Positions 1 through 12,079 of a stretch of 64,000 nucleotides of DNA are shown here, piece after piece. How positions within the stretch are numbered: the first letter of the stretch is position 1; every line of letters starts with the position of its first letter. Position numbers and translations under genes: made by a program. The stretch is from contig JAKNDB010000108.1 in NCBI GenBank assembly GCA_024305405.1, positions 62,001-126,000 on the forward strand, in the 5' to 3' direction. Below the pieces are notes generated by a model. It did not search any database, was not told the DNA's origin, and worked only from the letters and a program-made list of their open reading frames with translations. Source of the DNA: Dirofilaria immitis. Its lineage: Eukaryota > Nematoda > Chromadorea > Rhabditida > Onchocercidae.

Positions 1-1479
1 TCTTTTAATGGTAAAATTAACAATGCTTAATTGTTACATTTAAAGGTTTGAAACTCGACTCCTTAGTTTAGGAATTATTCCCAAAACTTTTACTTTATGA
101 TGTGGTTTATTAATTTCAAAACTCCTACTTTATGCTATGGTGTAACTCCAGATCCGCATGTAACTGATGAGATTTTCGTGGGATGTCACATTCCAAGACC
201 CGCCTATCCGAGGGCAACCAGTGATACTGTTCACTGAAAATATTATAATTTTCAAGCAGTTAATGCAGTGACAACTCATTCAGCAATTTTGATGCATGCT
301 ATCAGAAAGTATAGGAATTTCCGTTTCCAAAATTTCTTCCATCCATTAATTGAAAATTCGATATCCACATAGATCAATTATCTTCTTTTGCCAATTTCGA
401 TTTGATTCTAGCATATTTAATCAATAACAATAGCGTTTATTGTTGATTACTTGCTTACTATTTCCCACATTCAATTATTTTCCTGTTCTCATTTCTCATT
501 TGCTTCAACAGTAACGTGGAAATTAATCACTCAGCAAGATGACGACTTAATATTATAAGTCACTCTTGCAATAGGATATTCCCAGATATAGTTCAGGTAT
601 AAATTTTATTACCAATGGAAAGGATAGTTCGAATTAACTAACATGGAATAGTCCTTTTTCGACTTATATAAGCAAAACTTCCGGAACATCTATGCTAAAC
701 ATTAACTGGGATATATATTGCGCAGGTATAGCTTCCTGAAGGATGAGAAACAAAGTCGGGGAATACTGATGATAAAATATGTCCGTAAAACAGAGCCAAG
801 ATAAAAGTAAAACTTACAGATGGTCTATGTAAGCTAATCCAAAGTACTGTTTGTCATCATCTTTCAAAGCCACATGGCTGGCAATAATATTCAATAATTC
901 ATGAACAGCTAGTCGTGGTTGAATGGTAAGCTCAATTGTTGTCCATCCAACAAGTGTATTATGGAACGTTTACCATCGTGCATCTGCAAGAAAATCTATC
1001 ATTCACTACTTCATTAACACTATCACTGTCAGTAAAATTACTATTCGTCTTTCTTTACACATTGTCTTGTTGTTAGTTACAACAAGTACAGTTCGATTCA
1101 GCAATTTTCATCCATTCATAAGTTTGCCGAAAAACTTGGAATAACCATTTGAATAACAATTCGGGCAGTAAATGAAAGTTATAAAAAGAAAAGTCATTTC
1201 AGGATATTTTTTAATACGATGAATTTGACCTCTTCCATCCTTTCAAAACATGTATGTATTAAAATATTCAGATTCACTACACAATACATCAATCCGACTC
1301 AACTCCAGAAAGTTCCGCAAATCCTATACTGTTTATTACTATTCCGTTCCCTTCCCTTCCATCAAACGACATATAGTGAGAGCTGGCAGTATCGCTTTAT
1401 TTATTTATTTACTTATTTCTTTATCAATCGGTCAAGAAAGTATGGCACAGACCGGACATAACAAGCTGGACCGAAGTGC

Positions 1480-1890
1480 AACATGCAAAAAAAGAGGACG
1501 GAAAAAGGGACAGATCGATATCTAATATTACAAGGACAAAGTAGAGAGAGGACATGAAAATGTGACGAGAGAGAGAAAGAGAGAAGAAGGGAAAGAAGAA
1601 GAATAAAAGAAATGGACAATGAGATAAATAATACTGCCGTCACTGGGCAATTATTGTAGCGTTGACCTTTGTCCATTGTCCTCTTCTCTTTCAATCTCTT
1701 CTCTTTCTCAACTCTTCTCTTTCTTTCGTACTTCCTTCTTTTTCTTTTCAAACTATTTCTTTCAGCGGACTTTCTTATCCTAACACTACTAATAATACAT
1801 ATTTCCTCTCTTTTTCTCCTTTTTCCAAAAATTCCCTATTCTCCCTCTCTTTCTCTCTCTCTTCCTCTCTCTCTCCCTCTCGACATTTTT
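1480..1890. repeat. Purine-rich then pyrimidine-rich simple-sequence block
   Basis: From about 1485 to 1620 the + strand is almost all A/G (GAGAGA, GAAGAAG). From about 1665 to 1885 it is almost all C/T (TCTCTCT, TTCTCTTTC). The two halves can partly pair: GGACAATG near 1613 is the complement of CATTGTCC near 1673. The open frames across it are Lys/Arg/Glu or Ser/Leu/Phe runs and are not genes. Confidence 0.7.
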
Positions 1891-2147
1891 TCGAGATTTC
1901 TTGTTTATGGAGATGGATGCATTCAAATCAACATCTAGCACATTTTAGAGCTGAATTTCATTCTTTACTATAATTCCAAACACGAAAATTAATCCAGGTT
2001 ACGATCAGAACTGTACGGTGATTCAGATGCAATATCAAGTCTTCCGACTTGCATGCATTACCTTGCAATCACTGTGCATGCCATGCCGTCAACAAGTAAA
2101 TCAATTTACATTGTAAAGAAAATGCAAATCATTAGAAACAAATGGAA

Positions 2148-2270
2148 AGTGTTTCAATTAATTGTTCAATTATTATCCAGGAATAGTGGTCGCAAATTCA
2201 GTAAATAATGTAGAAGTTGGACAAAAAAGAAAATGATAATTAATTACCACAGAAATATTTCTCCTGATAA
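2148..2270 (-). repeat. Dispersed repeat, inverted copy A
   Basis: This 120-bp segment is the reverse complement of 6230-6349. The two copies differ by a 4-base indel (an extra TAAT) and a few substitutions. Shared landmarks include GACCACTATTCCTGGATAAT and TTATCAGGAGAAATATTTCT, read on the minus strand here. No transposase is associated. It may be a short non-autonomous element or another moderately repeated sequence. Confidence 0.85.
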
Positions 2271-5200
2271 TGTGAAAAGAGAAAAATACTGTTTAAAAAA
2301 CTGCTCGATGATAAAAGAAGTTAAAGTTTAGTTGTAAAAAATCCCGAATCTACCAAATATGATATATATCAGCTAATCATACTGATTAGCAAGAAGATGG
2401 AATAAAGAAAACGGAAATAAAGAAGAAGATGCTATATATCGATGGAAAGAGTAGTAGCCAATCAATTTAGAAAGAATTTCTCTCCTTTGATTACTTTACC
2501 TTAATTAACTTGTTTTCTTTCCCTTCTAAAATCATTTATTCTTTTTGATATTTTCATTTTTTCCCATCAAGAAATCCAAATCATTTATTCACTTTTGTTG
2601 TCGGTATTTTCTTAGTAAATAAATGACCAGAGTAGGCCACAATAATGATCAAGAAGTATCCTTTTGTTCATTAACTGTTATGTTTGTCAAGTTTTCAATA
2701 GAAAATAATTAAATATTGATTTATATATACAAAATTTTCATAATTAAAATCAAAGTTTTTGGCATGAAATTATTAAATTAATGGATAGACATGAATAATT
2801 TTTAGTATAATTTGTAGGTAGATAATCAACCGAATTTTTGAATGAAAATGATTTTGATGGATTCAGATATTCTAACACTACTGGAAAGTTAAAGATAAGG
2901 AAATGGGAGAGAGTAATTGGTATTCAGGTGAATAAAATTATCGTAATGTGAGTGGTGCAGGAAGGGATGAAGGACGATATCAAAATTCCTTATGATTGAT
3001 CTATTGAAGAACTATTTCAGACTTTTGAGCAGAGATCACAACATGGAACCAGCGTTTCCAAGATATAATGCTGAAAACTAGATTTCGCTAATGGTGACAT
3101 GAAAAAAATCTCCCAAAATTGGTTTTATTTAAATGAATAAATCAGATGGCTATGTGTTGAATAATGCGTTTTGTCACCCTACTCCGTTCACCTTCCGAAT
3201 CCTAATGATGAGATATAACAAAGGATTCATATATCTCATCATAACCTTCATTCTTATTAATTATTAATCGAATTAATCGATAAAAAAAATATGGCACTCA
3301 CCGAAAGTTTCTGAAATCGACCCATAGATGACCAACTGGTGCAAATTGTGCAAAAAAAAGTTACAAAACCGTTTGTGTACAAATGATGAAGGGAGGACGA
3401 GTGAGTGCGCTACATCGGAGGTGCAAATCAGTTTCGGGTAATTGATTTCAAAAGGTCGCTGATGTCAGTCGTTGGTGACAGCGATACAGATTGAAGGAGC
3501 AGATGAAGAGATGGATGGAAAGATTGGGAGAGATGAGATGACGGACGAAGGTAAAATCGTCTGTATAACGGTGATAGCTGCTGATCTGGTAACAATTCTA
3601 TATGTCTACTGCTCACTAAAATGATTGCTGCAGTCATCAAACTTCTCTACTGTATTGCATATACTGCATGCATGTTTTGCCTTTAAAATTATCTTCGTGA
3701 TCATCAGTAAGTTAGCCGTTGCATGCATGCATCCATGCTTGCATTCGCAAAAAAAAAAAACATCCCATGTTATAATCTATTTATCGAACGAATTATTTTA
3801 CTTATCGCATTGTTATTCCATATATCGTACCATTGCACTGCAACAAACAACTACGATTTATCTATCTCTTAAAAAAATAAAAAACGGCGAAGAAAACGAA
3901 CTTGAAATATTTGGTGCGAATGAAATCATGTAAAAATATTTCAATATACAACAATGTATCGGGGAAAGTTTGTATATCATTGTATCAGAATCCTTCCTTC
4001 TATCTTTATTTCTTTTGTAATTTATGACTCTGAATGGTAATGGTTTATCGTCCAGCAATGGTAACTGTTTGAGCAGCTTATCAAAGAGCTTAAATTTCAA
4101 AAAGTAAATTTCAGCGCTACGAAAATTATAGCATATTTAAGTTGTAATGAAAGGTGAATGAACAGTGGTAGCAACAACTGTCATTCTACTTGGCTTTGTG
4201 AAGTTTGTTTCGAGAGATCGCTATTTTAATTTAGTGTTGAAATCCTTTGTTCCATTAAGATGATGTTGCATTCAAATTAATTGATTAGCGACTTTTGTTT
4301 TATAAATTAATTCATTGCTTAAATAAAGTTGAATGAAAATTTCTGAGTCGTACTCTTAACCAAATGAATTATGGGGCGAAATTAGTTACTTTGATAAATT
4401 TTGATCTTTTGATCTTCGCTTTGAAAAAATACTTCATATTGTGGCTGGAAAAGGTGAGAAATCAGAAATGCAGAATACTCTGATAATTAGTTGTTGACCT
4501 TAGCAGTTTCATTTTGTAATTAATGGATGAAGAGCAATATTAATGCTATAAGTTTTAAAATTTTGTCATGAACCATGAATCCAGTGCATTTTACACTGTT
4601 CAACTTAAATTTCTTTTTGATTCTACGAAAATACGAAGAAGTAATGCAACATTAAAAACTTTTCGAAATTTATGCACTTATTTATTAATGATAGATTAAT
4701 ATTAACAAGCACTAAAACCAGAGTAAATTTCAGTAATATGTTTCTCGAGACATTTGAAAAGGAACAAACGACAAAATACATAACAGGTTTAATTTAATCA
4801 AGTATTTAAACGCCTACAACTTATCATTTATCCATATATTTCGGCAAAAATTCCCTCTACGATGAATATCTCATTTTACATGTTAACAAGGGAATTGAAG
4901 TTTCAATTAGAAAAGAAAATCTCGCAGATATAAATCCTCATGAGAAGTAATGAAATCCTGATTTTGACTTTCTGAGAAAGATATACACTTTTTAAATTCG
5001 ATTTTCTTATCTTTATCATTTCTAAGTGAGTAACTTCTTAACGTTGAATCATAATTTTTACAGAAGAACGGACACAAGTTACAATGTATCGCAAAATTTT
5101 CAATTTAAAAATTGTTGGAATCTTATTCTATCGTACATAGAGGAAGTGAACTGAACGTCATCGGATCATGAAAAACTAGGCACTTATCCTGATTTTACGG

Positions 5201-6229
5201 TTAAGCAAATACATATAAAGTATCTCTTTTCTGTGATTATTAACATATGATTCGCTCCTTATATTCTGGTGAGATCAAATCATAAAATTCTGATAGCTAA
5301 GCAATCAGTCTCTGATCTACTCCGGTAGATAATCAGTTCTCAAGTCATTAATTTCCCGAAATAAATGGATTTATTACTTTTCTTTCTGTGTTTTTAATAA
5401 TGGATGCATTGTGCAACAGCTTTTCCTTAGTCATTCTCTGATTGATTTTCTTATGAAATCGTAAATTTTCGCCAAGAAAAAATTCGAGAAAAACATTTTG
5501 TTTCTCGTCTGTTCTTTTATCGGGGTAAAATTATCGGGTAAGGTAGATAAAACGAAAACTTGGAACTAAAGATTTTGCTTCATTGAAACTTCTATATTGG
5601 CAATTCAAGGCACAAAATTGAAATGCTAGTCTGTGATGGATTAAAATTTTAGATCGATGAGAAAATTGGAAAATATTGATCGTATATCATGGTCTGCTAA
5701 AAGTTGAGCTAGTATATCAGTCAAAGGAAATGAATGCGAAATATTAACAGACGACTTCATTCAAATACAAATATCTTCTCTCATATGCTATCAAAATTTT
5801 TTAAGCTTTTAAAATTAAGAGTATCGTCTTTTCCATTAAAATTACTCCTTCTTAATGCATTGCTTCCGTCATTGTAGCATGACAGCAATAGACGCTAACT
5901 CCACATTATCTGGCTTTGTTAACAACTAATCTTCATTTTTCAATAGAGCATGTCGTAGGAAGTGTCGGCATATTTAAATGATCTATTTAGTGGCAATTCA
6001 TTCTTTTGAAATTAGCATGAAGTAATATAAGCTCAATTATCCATTGTTTCATCGCTTCATCAATTTGAATGATTTTCGACTTTTCCTGATCGCTATTTCG
6101 CTTGCATAGAGAGAATCTGCCTTCAACATTGTCATACTAATAGATGGATCCGGTTTATCGCAGGATATTGGCAGCGAAATTATTAAAGACTTAAACGATT
6201 TGGTAGCTTCTCGAAATCGCTAAAAAGTT

Positions 6230-6349
6230 TTATCAGGAGAAATATTTCTGTGGTAATTATCATTTTCTTTTTTGTCCAATTTCTACATTATTTACTGAAT
6301 TTGCGACCACTATTCCTGGATAATAATTTAACAATTAATTGAAACATTT
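6230..6349 (+). repeat. Dispersed repeat, copy B
   Basis: Near-identical to the reverse complement of 2148-2270. Its right end abuts the first copy of the 91-bp direct duplication that starts at 6348. No target-site duplication could be recognised with confidence. Confidence 0.85.
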
Positions 6350-6438
6350 ACAAATAAATGAAATGAAAATTGAAGATGGCCAAAAGAAAAATGAAAAACA
6401 GTGGAATGAGAATCCTCGATCTTTTCCTTCTCCTTTAA
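6348..6438 (+). repeat. 91-bp direct repeat, first copy
   Basis: Identical to 6580-6670 apart from one C/A difference in an A-rich stretch; the offset is exactly 232 bases. The spacer of about 140 bases is unique. It begins TTACAAATAAATGAAATG and ends TTTTCCTTCTCCTTTAA. Confidence 0.9.
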
Positions 6439-6579
6439 TTAATTAATTTATATCCATGATGTTATAAATTAACTTCTTGACTTAGTAGACCTAGCTATAG
6501 CTACTTGTTACTATCTTCATTACCGTAATCTATCCTCCTCTATACATGCTTTGCGATATCCATTTCCAGGCTTATTTAC

Positions 6580-6670
6580 TTACAAATAAATGAAATGAAA
6601 ATTGAAGATGGCCAAAAGAAAAATGAAAAAAAGTGGAATGAGAATCCTCGATCTTTTCCTTCTCCTTTAA
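6580..6670 (+). repeat. 91-bp direct repeat, second copy
   Basis: Second copy of 6348-6438, with one mismatch. The flanks of the two copies differ immediately outside the repeat, so this is a local segmental duplication and not part of a longer tandem array. Confidence 0.9.
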
Positions 6671-7063
6671 CTTTCCTGAATCCCATTCCTTCCACAGTGT
6701 CGAATAACAATACTCCTCTCGCCTTTGTATCCCAATCTATTCCGTGACAAGCGCTTTCCTGATTTCTGATTTGATTTGCGACCATAAAATCCTTGCTACA
6801 TGCCTAATGAACAATGCGCATTGTTGTTGGAATGGAAGCAAATGTAAATGAACATAGAATTGACTGTACGAGAGGATTTCCCGATGAATGTCAATACAGC
6901 TGATGAATGTAGCTAATATGGGTAATATTATCCGCCTCACGGGTAATCTCGCTGTGTCACACGCAGATATACGAATCGGTGGAATCATTCAGACAAGAAA
7001 ACAATTCGATCTTCTAAAAGGTCGGCAAATATTCGACGATTGACAGTGGATCATACAACAAAT

Positions 7064-7116
7064 GTCCCGCCAAAGGGGTTGGGACCATGCCATGGTTTAG
7101 GCGGGATGCTTCCCGC
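7064..7116. repeat. GC-rich nested hairpin segment
   Basis: In an otherwise AT-rich region, TCCCGCC (about 7064-7070), GGCGGGA (about 7100-7106) and TCCCGC (7111-7116) can pair in two mutually exclusive ways. One is a tight hairpin, GCGGGA-TGCT-TCCCGC (7101-7116). The other is a wider stem with the first element. A further inverted pair, CAAATGTCCC near 7059 and GGGACATTTG near 7199, encloses it. Confidence 0.6.
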
Positions 7117-7451
7117 AGCCCTCTAAACTTTACTCTCTTCCTTTTGCTTCCTCAGTTACACCTTCACTTATCTTTCTGACCCTGTCCTCCTCTGGAAGGG
7201 GACATTTGTCGTAATTCCCTCATTTGACGTTCTTATCGGTTGTATTATCATCCCTCATGCTCCTCAATTTATTCGATGCTCATTTCCATATGAAAAGCTG
7301 ACGTCACTTTATGTTACCTTCCTTTTCCGGTAACGGAAATTTTATGTTAGAGAGAATGAATATTTAATTTTACGGCATCCATCTGCTAAATATCACTTCT
7401 CTTGCTTATATTTATTACAACTAGTCAAGCATAATTTTTGCAATCTCTAGA

Positions 7452-7492
7452 GACAGATAACAAGCTGATATATCTATCAGCTGTTATCTGTC
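7452..7492. repeat. 18-bp stem hairpin with one bulge
   Basis: GACAGATAACAAGCTGATA (7452-7470) pairs with TATCAGCTGTTATCTGTC (7475-7492) across a 4-base TATC loop. There is a single bulged A. The next hairpin lies 18 bases downstream. Confidence 0.85.
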
Positions 7493-7510
7493 AACCATAT
7501 TGCACTCTAT

Positions 7511-7536
7511 CTTAACTTGATAGAAATCAAGTTAAG
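7511..7536. repeat. Perfect 11-bp hairpin
   Basis: CTTAACTTGAT (7511-7521), loop AGAA, then ATCAAGTTAAG (7526-7536). It follows directly after the 7452-7492 hairpin, making a tandem pair of stem-loops. There is no terminal T-run to suggest a polymerase III terminator. Confidence 0.85.
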
Positions 7537-10378
7537 AAATTTTTAGAGATATTAGTAAATATGCAGTTAGGTTTCTGCCAATATAGCTTTGTCTCAATTC
7601 ATGCTTTACAATGATACAGAATATTTTTCTGTTTGTTACTTCGATTGTTTCAAAAAACCAGCTATAATACAAGCGATGTCGCGCACCTGCTATCAACCAA
7701 ATTTGCAATTGCTAATATTTTAAAGCTTTCAAGGTTACCTGAATTGAGTACTTTTTAATTCAAAATATGACCCAAATACTAGCTTATATCGTGTATATCA
7801 GGCCAGATTTTGGTACCCGAAATATTGGATTTTCCTCAACATCTATGATATGAAATGCCGCTATATCTGATGTCACTATGCTTGTCAGCCGCCGTCTGTA
7901 ATGAAGTAGAACAAATGAGATTGATTTTCATTGGTACCTTTGCAATATATAGTTACCATGTTGATCGATCTCCATTGTTCTCGTTCACTTTATTCTTGAT
8001 GCTACATTGTACAATGATCCAATGGTCCAGTGATCCGGTGGTCAAGTGATTCAATGATGCAATGATTCACTCCTGATCAGTCATTGGTCGGCTACATCAA
8101 ATATTCCACTACTATTGCTATATTCCTAAAAGTGAACATTCAATAAGTAACAAATGTTTCCTTTTAAGATTTACAGTATTTTGGTTATTCGCTATATCTT
8201 GACATCTTGCACTCGATTAGGCTTAGATCTGAGGATAAAAATAATTGGCCTTACTATTCTAATCGCATGATATGGATTAATAATAAATAGCGAAATATTC
8301 CGAGATATGTTTGCGAAAATTTTGCTTAAGTGGAGAGTGTCGCATGTTGTTGATTAACAAACAGCAGACACTACTGATTGCTAACAATGCATGAACTTAA
8401 AACGATGTGCTCTGATGATTGACATCCTACCCTGAACTTTTTTTCGAGAGCTTATTGTATGATACGTCGTTATCATTCCGAGAGACCAATTTCACTTAAT
8501 GTTCACTCAGTAGAATGAATAAATAGCCACAAACGATAAAGTGGGACATATGAAATGATTAGAAGTTCATGATAGAATGCTTTCGTTTCAAAAACTATTT
8601 CAGGTCTTTCTAAACATGCGCTTAGAGACCATTTTTCACTATTTGTCAAACTTTCAACTTCGTTCTAATGCTTTTATCGGGCTTTTCATTTTTAAAAAAT
8701 GGGCAATTTTTTTTCGAAATATTTAATGGTAAAAAGTCCCGTTTTGTGTTCATTTTCTCCCGAATTTAGAACTTCAATTCCTTTAAAATTTCTCTCGTTT
8801 TTTTGGCCCATTGGAAAACTTCTATGAAATTAATTTAGATAGTAAAAATATTCAGTATTTCTGAGAAGTCCTTCCAATAACAGGTAGTAGTTCGGAAAAA
8901 TAATGATCACAAAAGTCCACATAAGCAGTCGATAATCATCATTCTATTAGATTATGATAGCAGGATAATCTTAACATATTTCTAATTCAAAGATGTCTTT
9001 AATGAATCCCGTTTGTTCAATTATCTCACTGCCAGTTATTTAGTTGATTGCATCGAGTGTTGCACAGTGAACCAGTCAAAGTTTCATGTCGTCGGTTGGT
9101 GCTTGAAACATGTCAGCGATTTGCAACTTAGCAGATTCAATTTTTTTCTTTTGATACGGACACCTTTTTCCTTTAGATTTTGCGTGGAGTTCCTTTAGGT
9201 CCCACTGTCTTCTCTGGTTGAGTGGAAAACTGGGAAAGAAAGAGTAAGACTGTAATTCTGTAGTTGAAGTTGTAAAAGTACTTATTACTGTTGTGTAGAA
9301 TCGGTGAAGTTCATGATACAGTTTGCAATTGTTAATTATCACCGACTTGTGTGTAAATGGTCGGAAACTTCTTAGTAGCATGGTCATGACTAAGAACTGA
9401 AAGAAGTTTGAAATTTTACATATTAAATTTGAAATTATAATGGATTGACAAATCTGGCAAAATATGTTTGATAGGAATTGAGAACACTTGACAATTACGG
9501 AAACAAAAGAATAGTTTGTAGAAATGGTGAACGGTAGCCATTTGCAGAATAAAATGGAGATCGACGTATTTTTGTGTGTGTTAAATTTTCATTTTCTCTT
9601 CGTGATACATTGTTGTTTGCTTTTTCCTTTCCAGATGATGGTATTTTGCAAACGTTGAGAATTTATTGCATCATAATATTATTCTTGGTTAGCGGATGAT
9701 CAGTTTGAAACAGCAGTATGTTCGATAATTTTCGGGTTTCTTCTTGCGCTTTTTTTCGCACTTTTGAATAAACCATTGTCTTCCCAGATTTCAATGTAAT
9801 ATAATATTTATGCTAGACATTTGGAGATGATGAAATGTTATTTGCCCACATGTATCGATATGATATTCCATTTATAAATGAAATAAATTCAGAGAACAGT
9901 TATTTATATGTTTTTCCTATAATTCATGCTATAACAAAAATTTGTTCGTTCTCGTTTTCTTGAGTCATGTAACGAAATAATGTAACAAGCTGATTGGTAA
10001 TGAAAAATAATATTTTTTCTAGTTTCTTTTGGTTTCCGTTTTAATTTTTATATAACTTTTATAGTCAATTTTAATACCTTCGGCAATCTGTATTACCGAA
10101 ATATCTGTCATTGGCTGCGTTGCAAATCAGCGTATAAATTGCATAGTACAGTGAACAATGAATGTCTAGTTGATACGTAAGTTTACATAATTTGAGATAC
10201 AAATTATATTAATATTTAATTTAATTTATATTTATGTGTTATTATCACGATGAGATGCTTTAGGTCTTTTTTAAGCTTATTTCCTTATGATTTGTTGGAG
10301 AAGAATGAATCAATCTGTCAAATGAAATTAAATGAAGGTGTGGAAAAACTGATATATTTTGAATAGAATGTATTTCAG

Positions 10379-12079
10379 ACGTGGAAGTGGCTTCAGCCTG
10401 AAAACAGCATCCGTTATTGGTTTATTATTTGGTAGTTTTCATTTAGCGTTGATTCGCTCTTCGGACGAGCAGCAAAAGTAATCATTTTATTTGTAATGAG
10501 ATCTAGACAAAATAATATATATTACGCTGTTTGATTTTATTTTAAACGGGAATCTGCTTCAACTTAAAAACAATGTTAGTCTTTTGTGCTTTTGAGGATT
10601 TTTTAGCCCTGACATTGTATGCACTGAAGAAAGCAATACGAAGATTACGTATCAGTGTTTCGAAGCCGTAGGACAGTTTCCAGAAGTGCTTGGAAACTAC
10701 AAGGATAGCTATGTAGCACGAGTTTTGAAAACAAGTTAATTTTCTTTTTTATATAACTTATTACATACCTTCTGTAAACTATGTATTTAGATAGGCTGTT
10801 TTTCAATAGTGTTCAGAAATAACTTTCCAAACAGAATTTTTGAATGCATTCTGTGATCGCTTCTGTGCTAGAATCAAACGATTTGAACATTTATTTTCAG
10901 CAGTAGAACGATCATTGATATCACTGATAAAGAGCGCTACGGCAAAAGTAAAACTTGCTTTAGGCAATTATTATAGTGATTATCAATTATTACACGGATC
11001 AGATCACACTGCAAGTTCAATTGTAAGTCATTTTGAAGTTAGCAGTTCCGTATTTGTTTTTCAGTGGAAGAACAATGTTGTTTTTTTTTTGAATGTAAAG
11101 GTTTTTTTTCTGTTATGAAAGATTTTACTGCAGGAAGTTATTGCTGAACGAAAAGAAAGGGAAAGAAATGTTGTCCTGAATGATCTGGTTAAAAATGCTG
11201 ATGCACGAAGGAAATAAATAAGATCTTCAGAGTGAGTCAATTTTTTCCTAATTTTTGTAATTGTTGGATGCAGAAATCCATTACTGAACCAGAGAAAAAT
11301 GGACTGCCTCATTGCACGTATTTGAATATAACGAACTAGCAAGAATAAGAATTTTATGAAAAACAACTGAAACTAAGAGTAAAAAACTATGAACATAAGA
11401 TGAAAGATATGTTACCATATATTGAAGACTGGGTCGAAATTTCATTAGATTATGGTATGGAGAGAATATAATAGTGTCGTTATAACTTATTTGAATTTCT
11501 TATGTCTTTTTGTTGCTATGGAAAGGAGACAAGGTGAATGGAACGATAGATATTGTTTAATTAGCTGCGTCGCTTCACTCTTGGTTCTAGGACATAGATC
11601 AGGAAATCCGGAAGCCTGGAGCTGGGACTTCTGCATAACGAAATATGAAATAAGAAGCGGCTATGTTAATAGCTGGACTTCTTTCTCGCTCTCTGACTCC
11701 CTTTGCTCTCTCTCGTTTTTCTTCCTTACTCCTTTCTTTTTGTTCTTTTTAGTTTCTTCCACTTCATTCCTTGGAAAAATATCCATTGAGTCTCAAGCTT
11801 ACGTAAAATATCTAATATTTTTATAGACGATTCATTTAATTTTGGCTGGATAGTTGAATATATCAAATCTCAGTTGGAAACTGTAAAGAAGGTCCTTGTT
11901 CAAGGCCACTTTGTACGATCACTGTTTTGAACTAGTGGCAGTTTTTCATAATTCACTGATTTTTTTAGGTAGTCAATATTGGACGAGAAGAAAAGGAAAT
12001 TCAAGACCATCCATTGCTTACTATTGCCGAATCGACAGCGCATTATTTGATGAGGCAAATGGATTCCATTGAAGCTTAG
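10379..12079 (+). CDS. Unrecognised multi-exon gene, coiled-coil rich
   Basis: Phase-consistent exons are 10379-10477, 10607-10734, 10835-11022, 11134-about 11231, about 11293-11454, 11827-11891 and 11969-12079 (stop TAG). All internal junctions use GT/AG, and phases match across exons 1-4 and 5-7. The order is: a short hydrophobic segment (VIGLLFGSFHLALI), a Cys-containing region (CTEESNTK), a long helical region (FLNAFCDRFCARIKRF, RNVVLNDLVKNADARR), a charged coiled-coil-like segment (YEKQLKLRVKNYEHKMKDM), then LETVKK and a C-terminus ending MRQMDSIEA. Exon 4 meets TAA at 11215 unless one base is lost, and exon 5 needs a one-base shift near 11345. The start codon is not identified; a possible upstream exon ends near 10165. 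I do not recognise the family. It lies 0.86 kb upstream of dpy-19 on the same strand. Confidence 0.55.

Larger units (their letters stand above)
1..10378. other. Gene-free AT-rich region
   Basis: No exon with homology, consistent phase or recognisable protein content was found on either strand. The open frames here are short, low-complexity and not bounded by good splice sites. The stretch holds the repeats and hairpins listed separately: a purine/pyrimidine tract, an inverted repeat pair, a direct duplication and three hairpins. It could contain the 5' part of the unknown gene that begins near 10.1-10.4 kb. Confidence 0.55.

Noticed and set aside
11452..11826. 124-codon plus-strand frame
   Set aside because: Lies in the intron between phase-matched exons 11293-11454 and 11827-11891 of the unknown gene, and is hydrophobic/Ser/Phe-rich without a domain.
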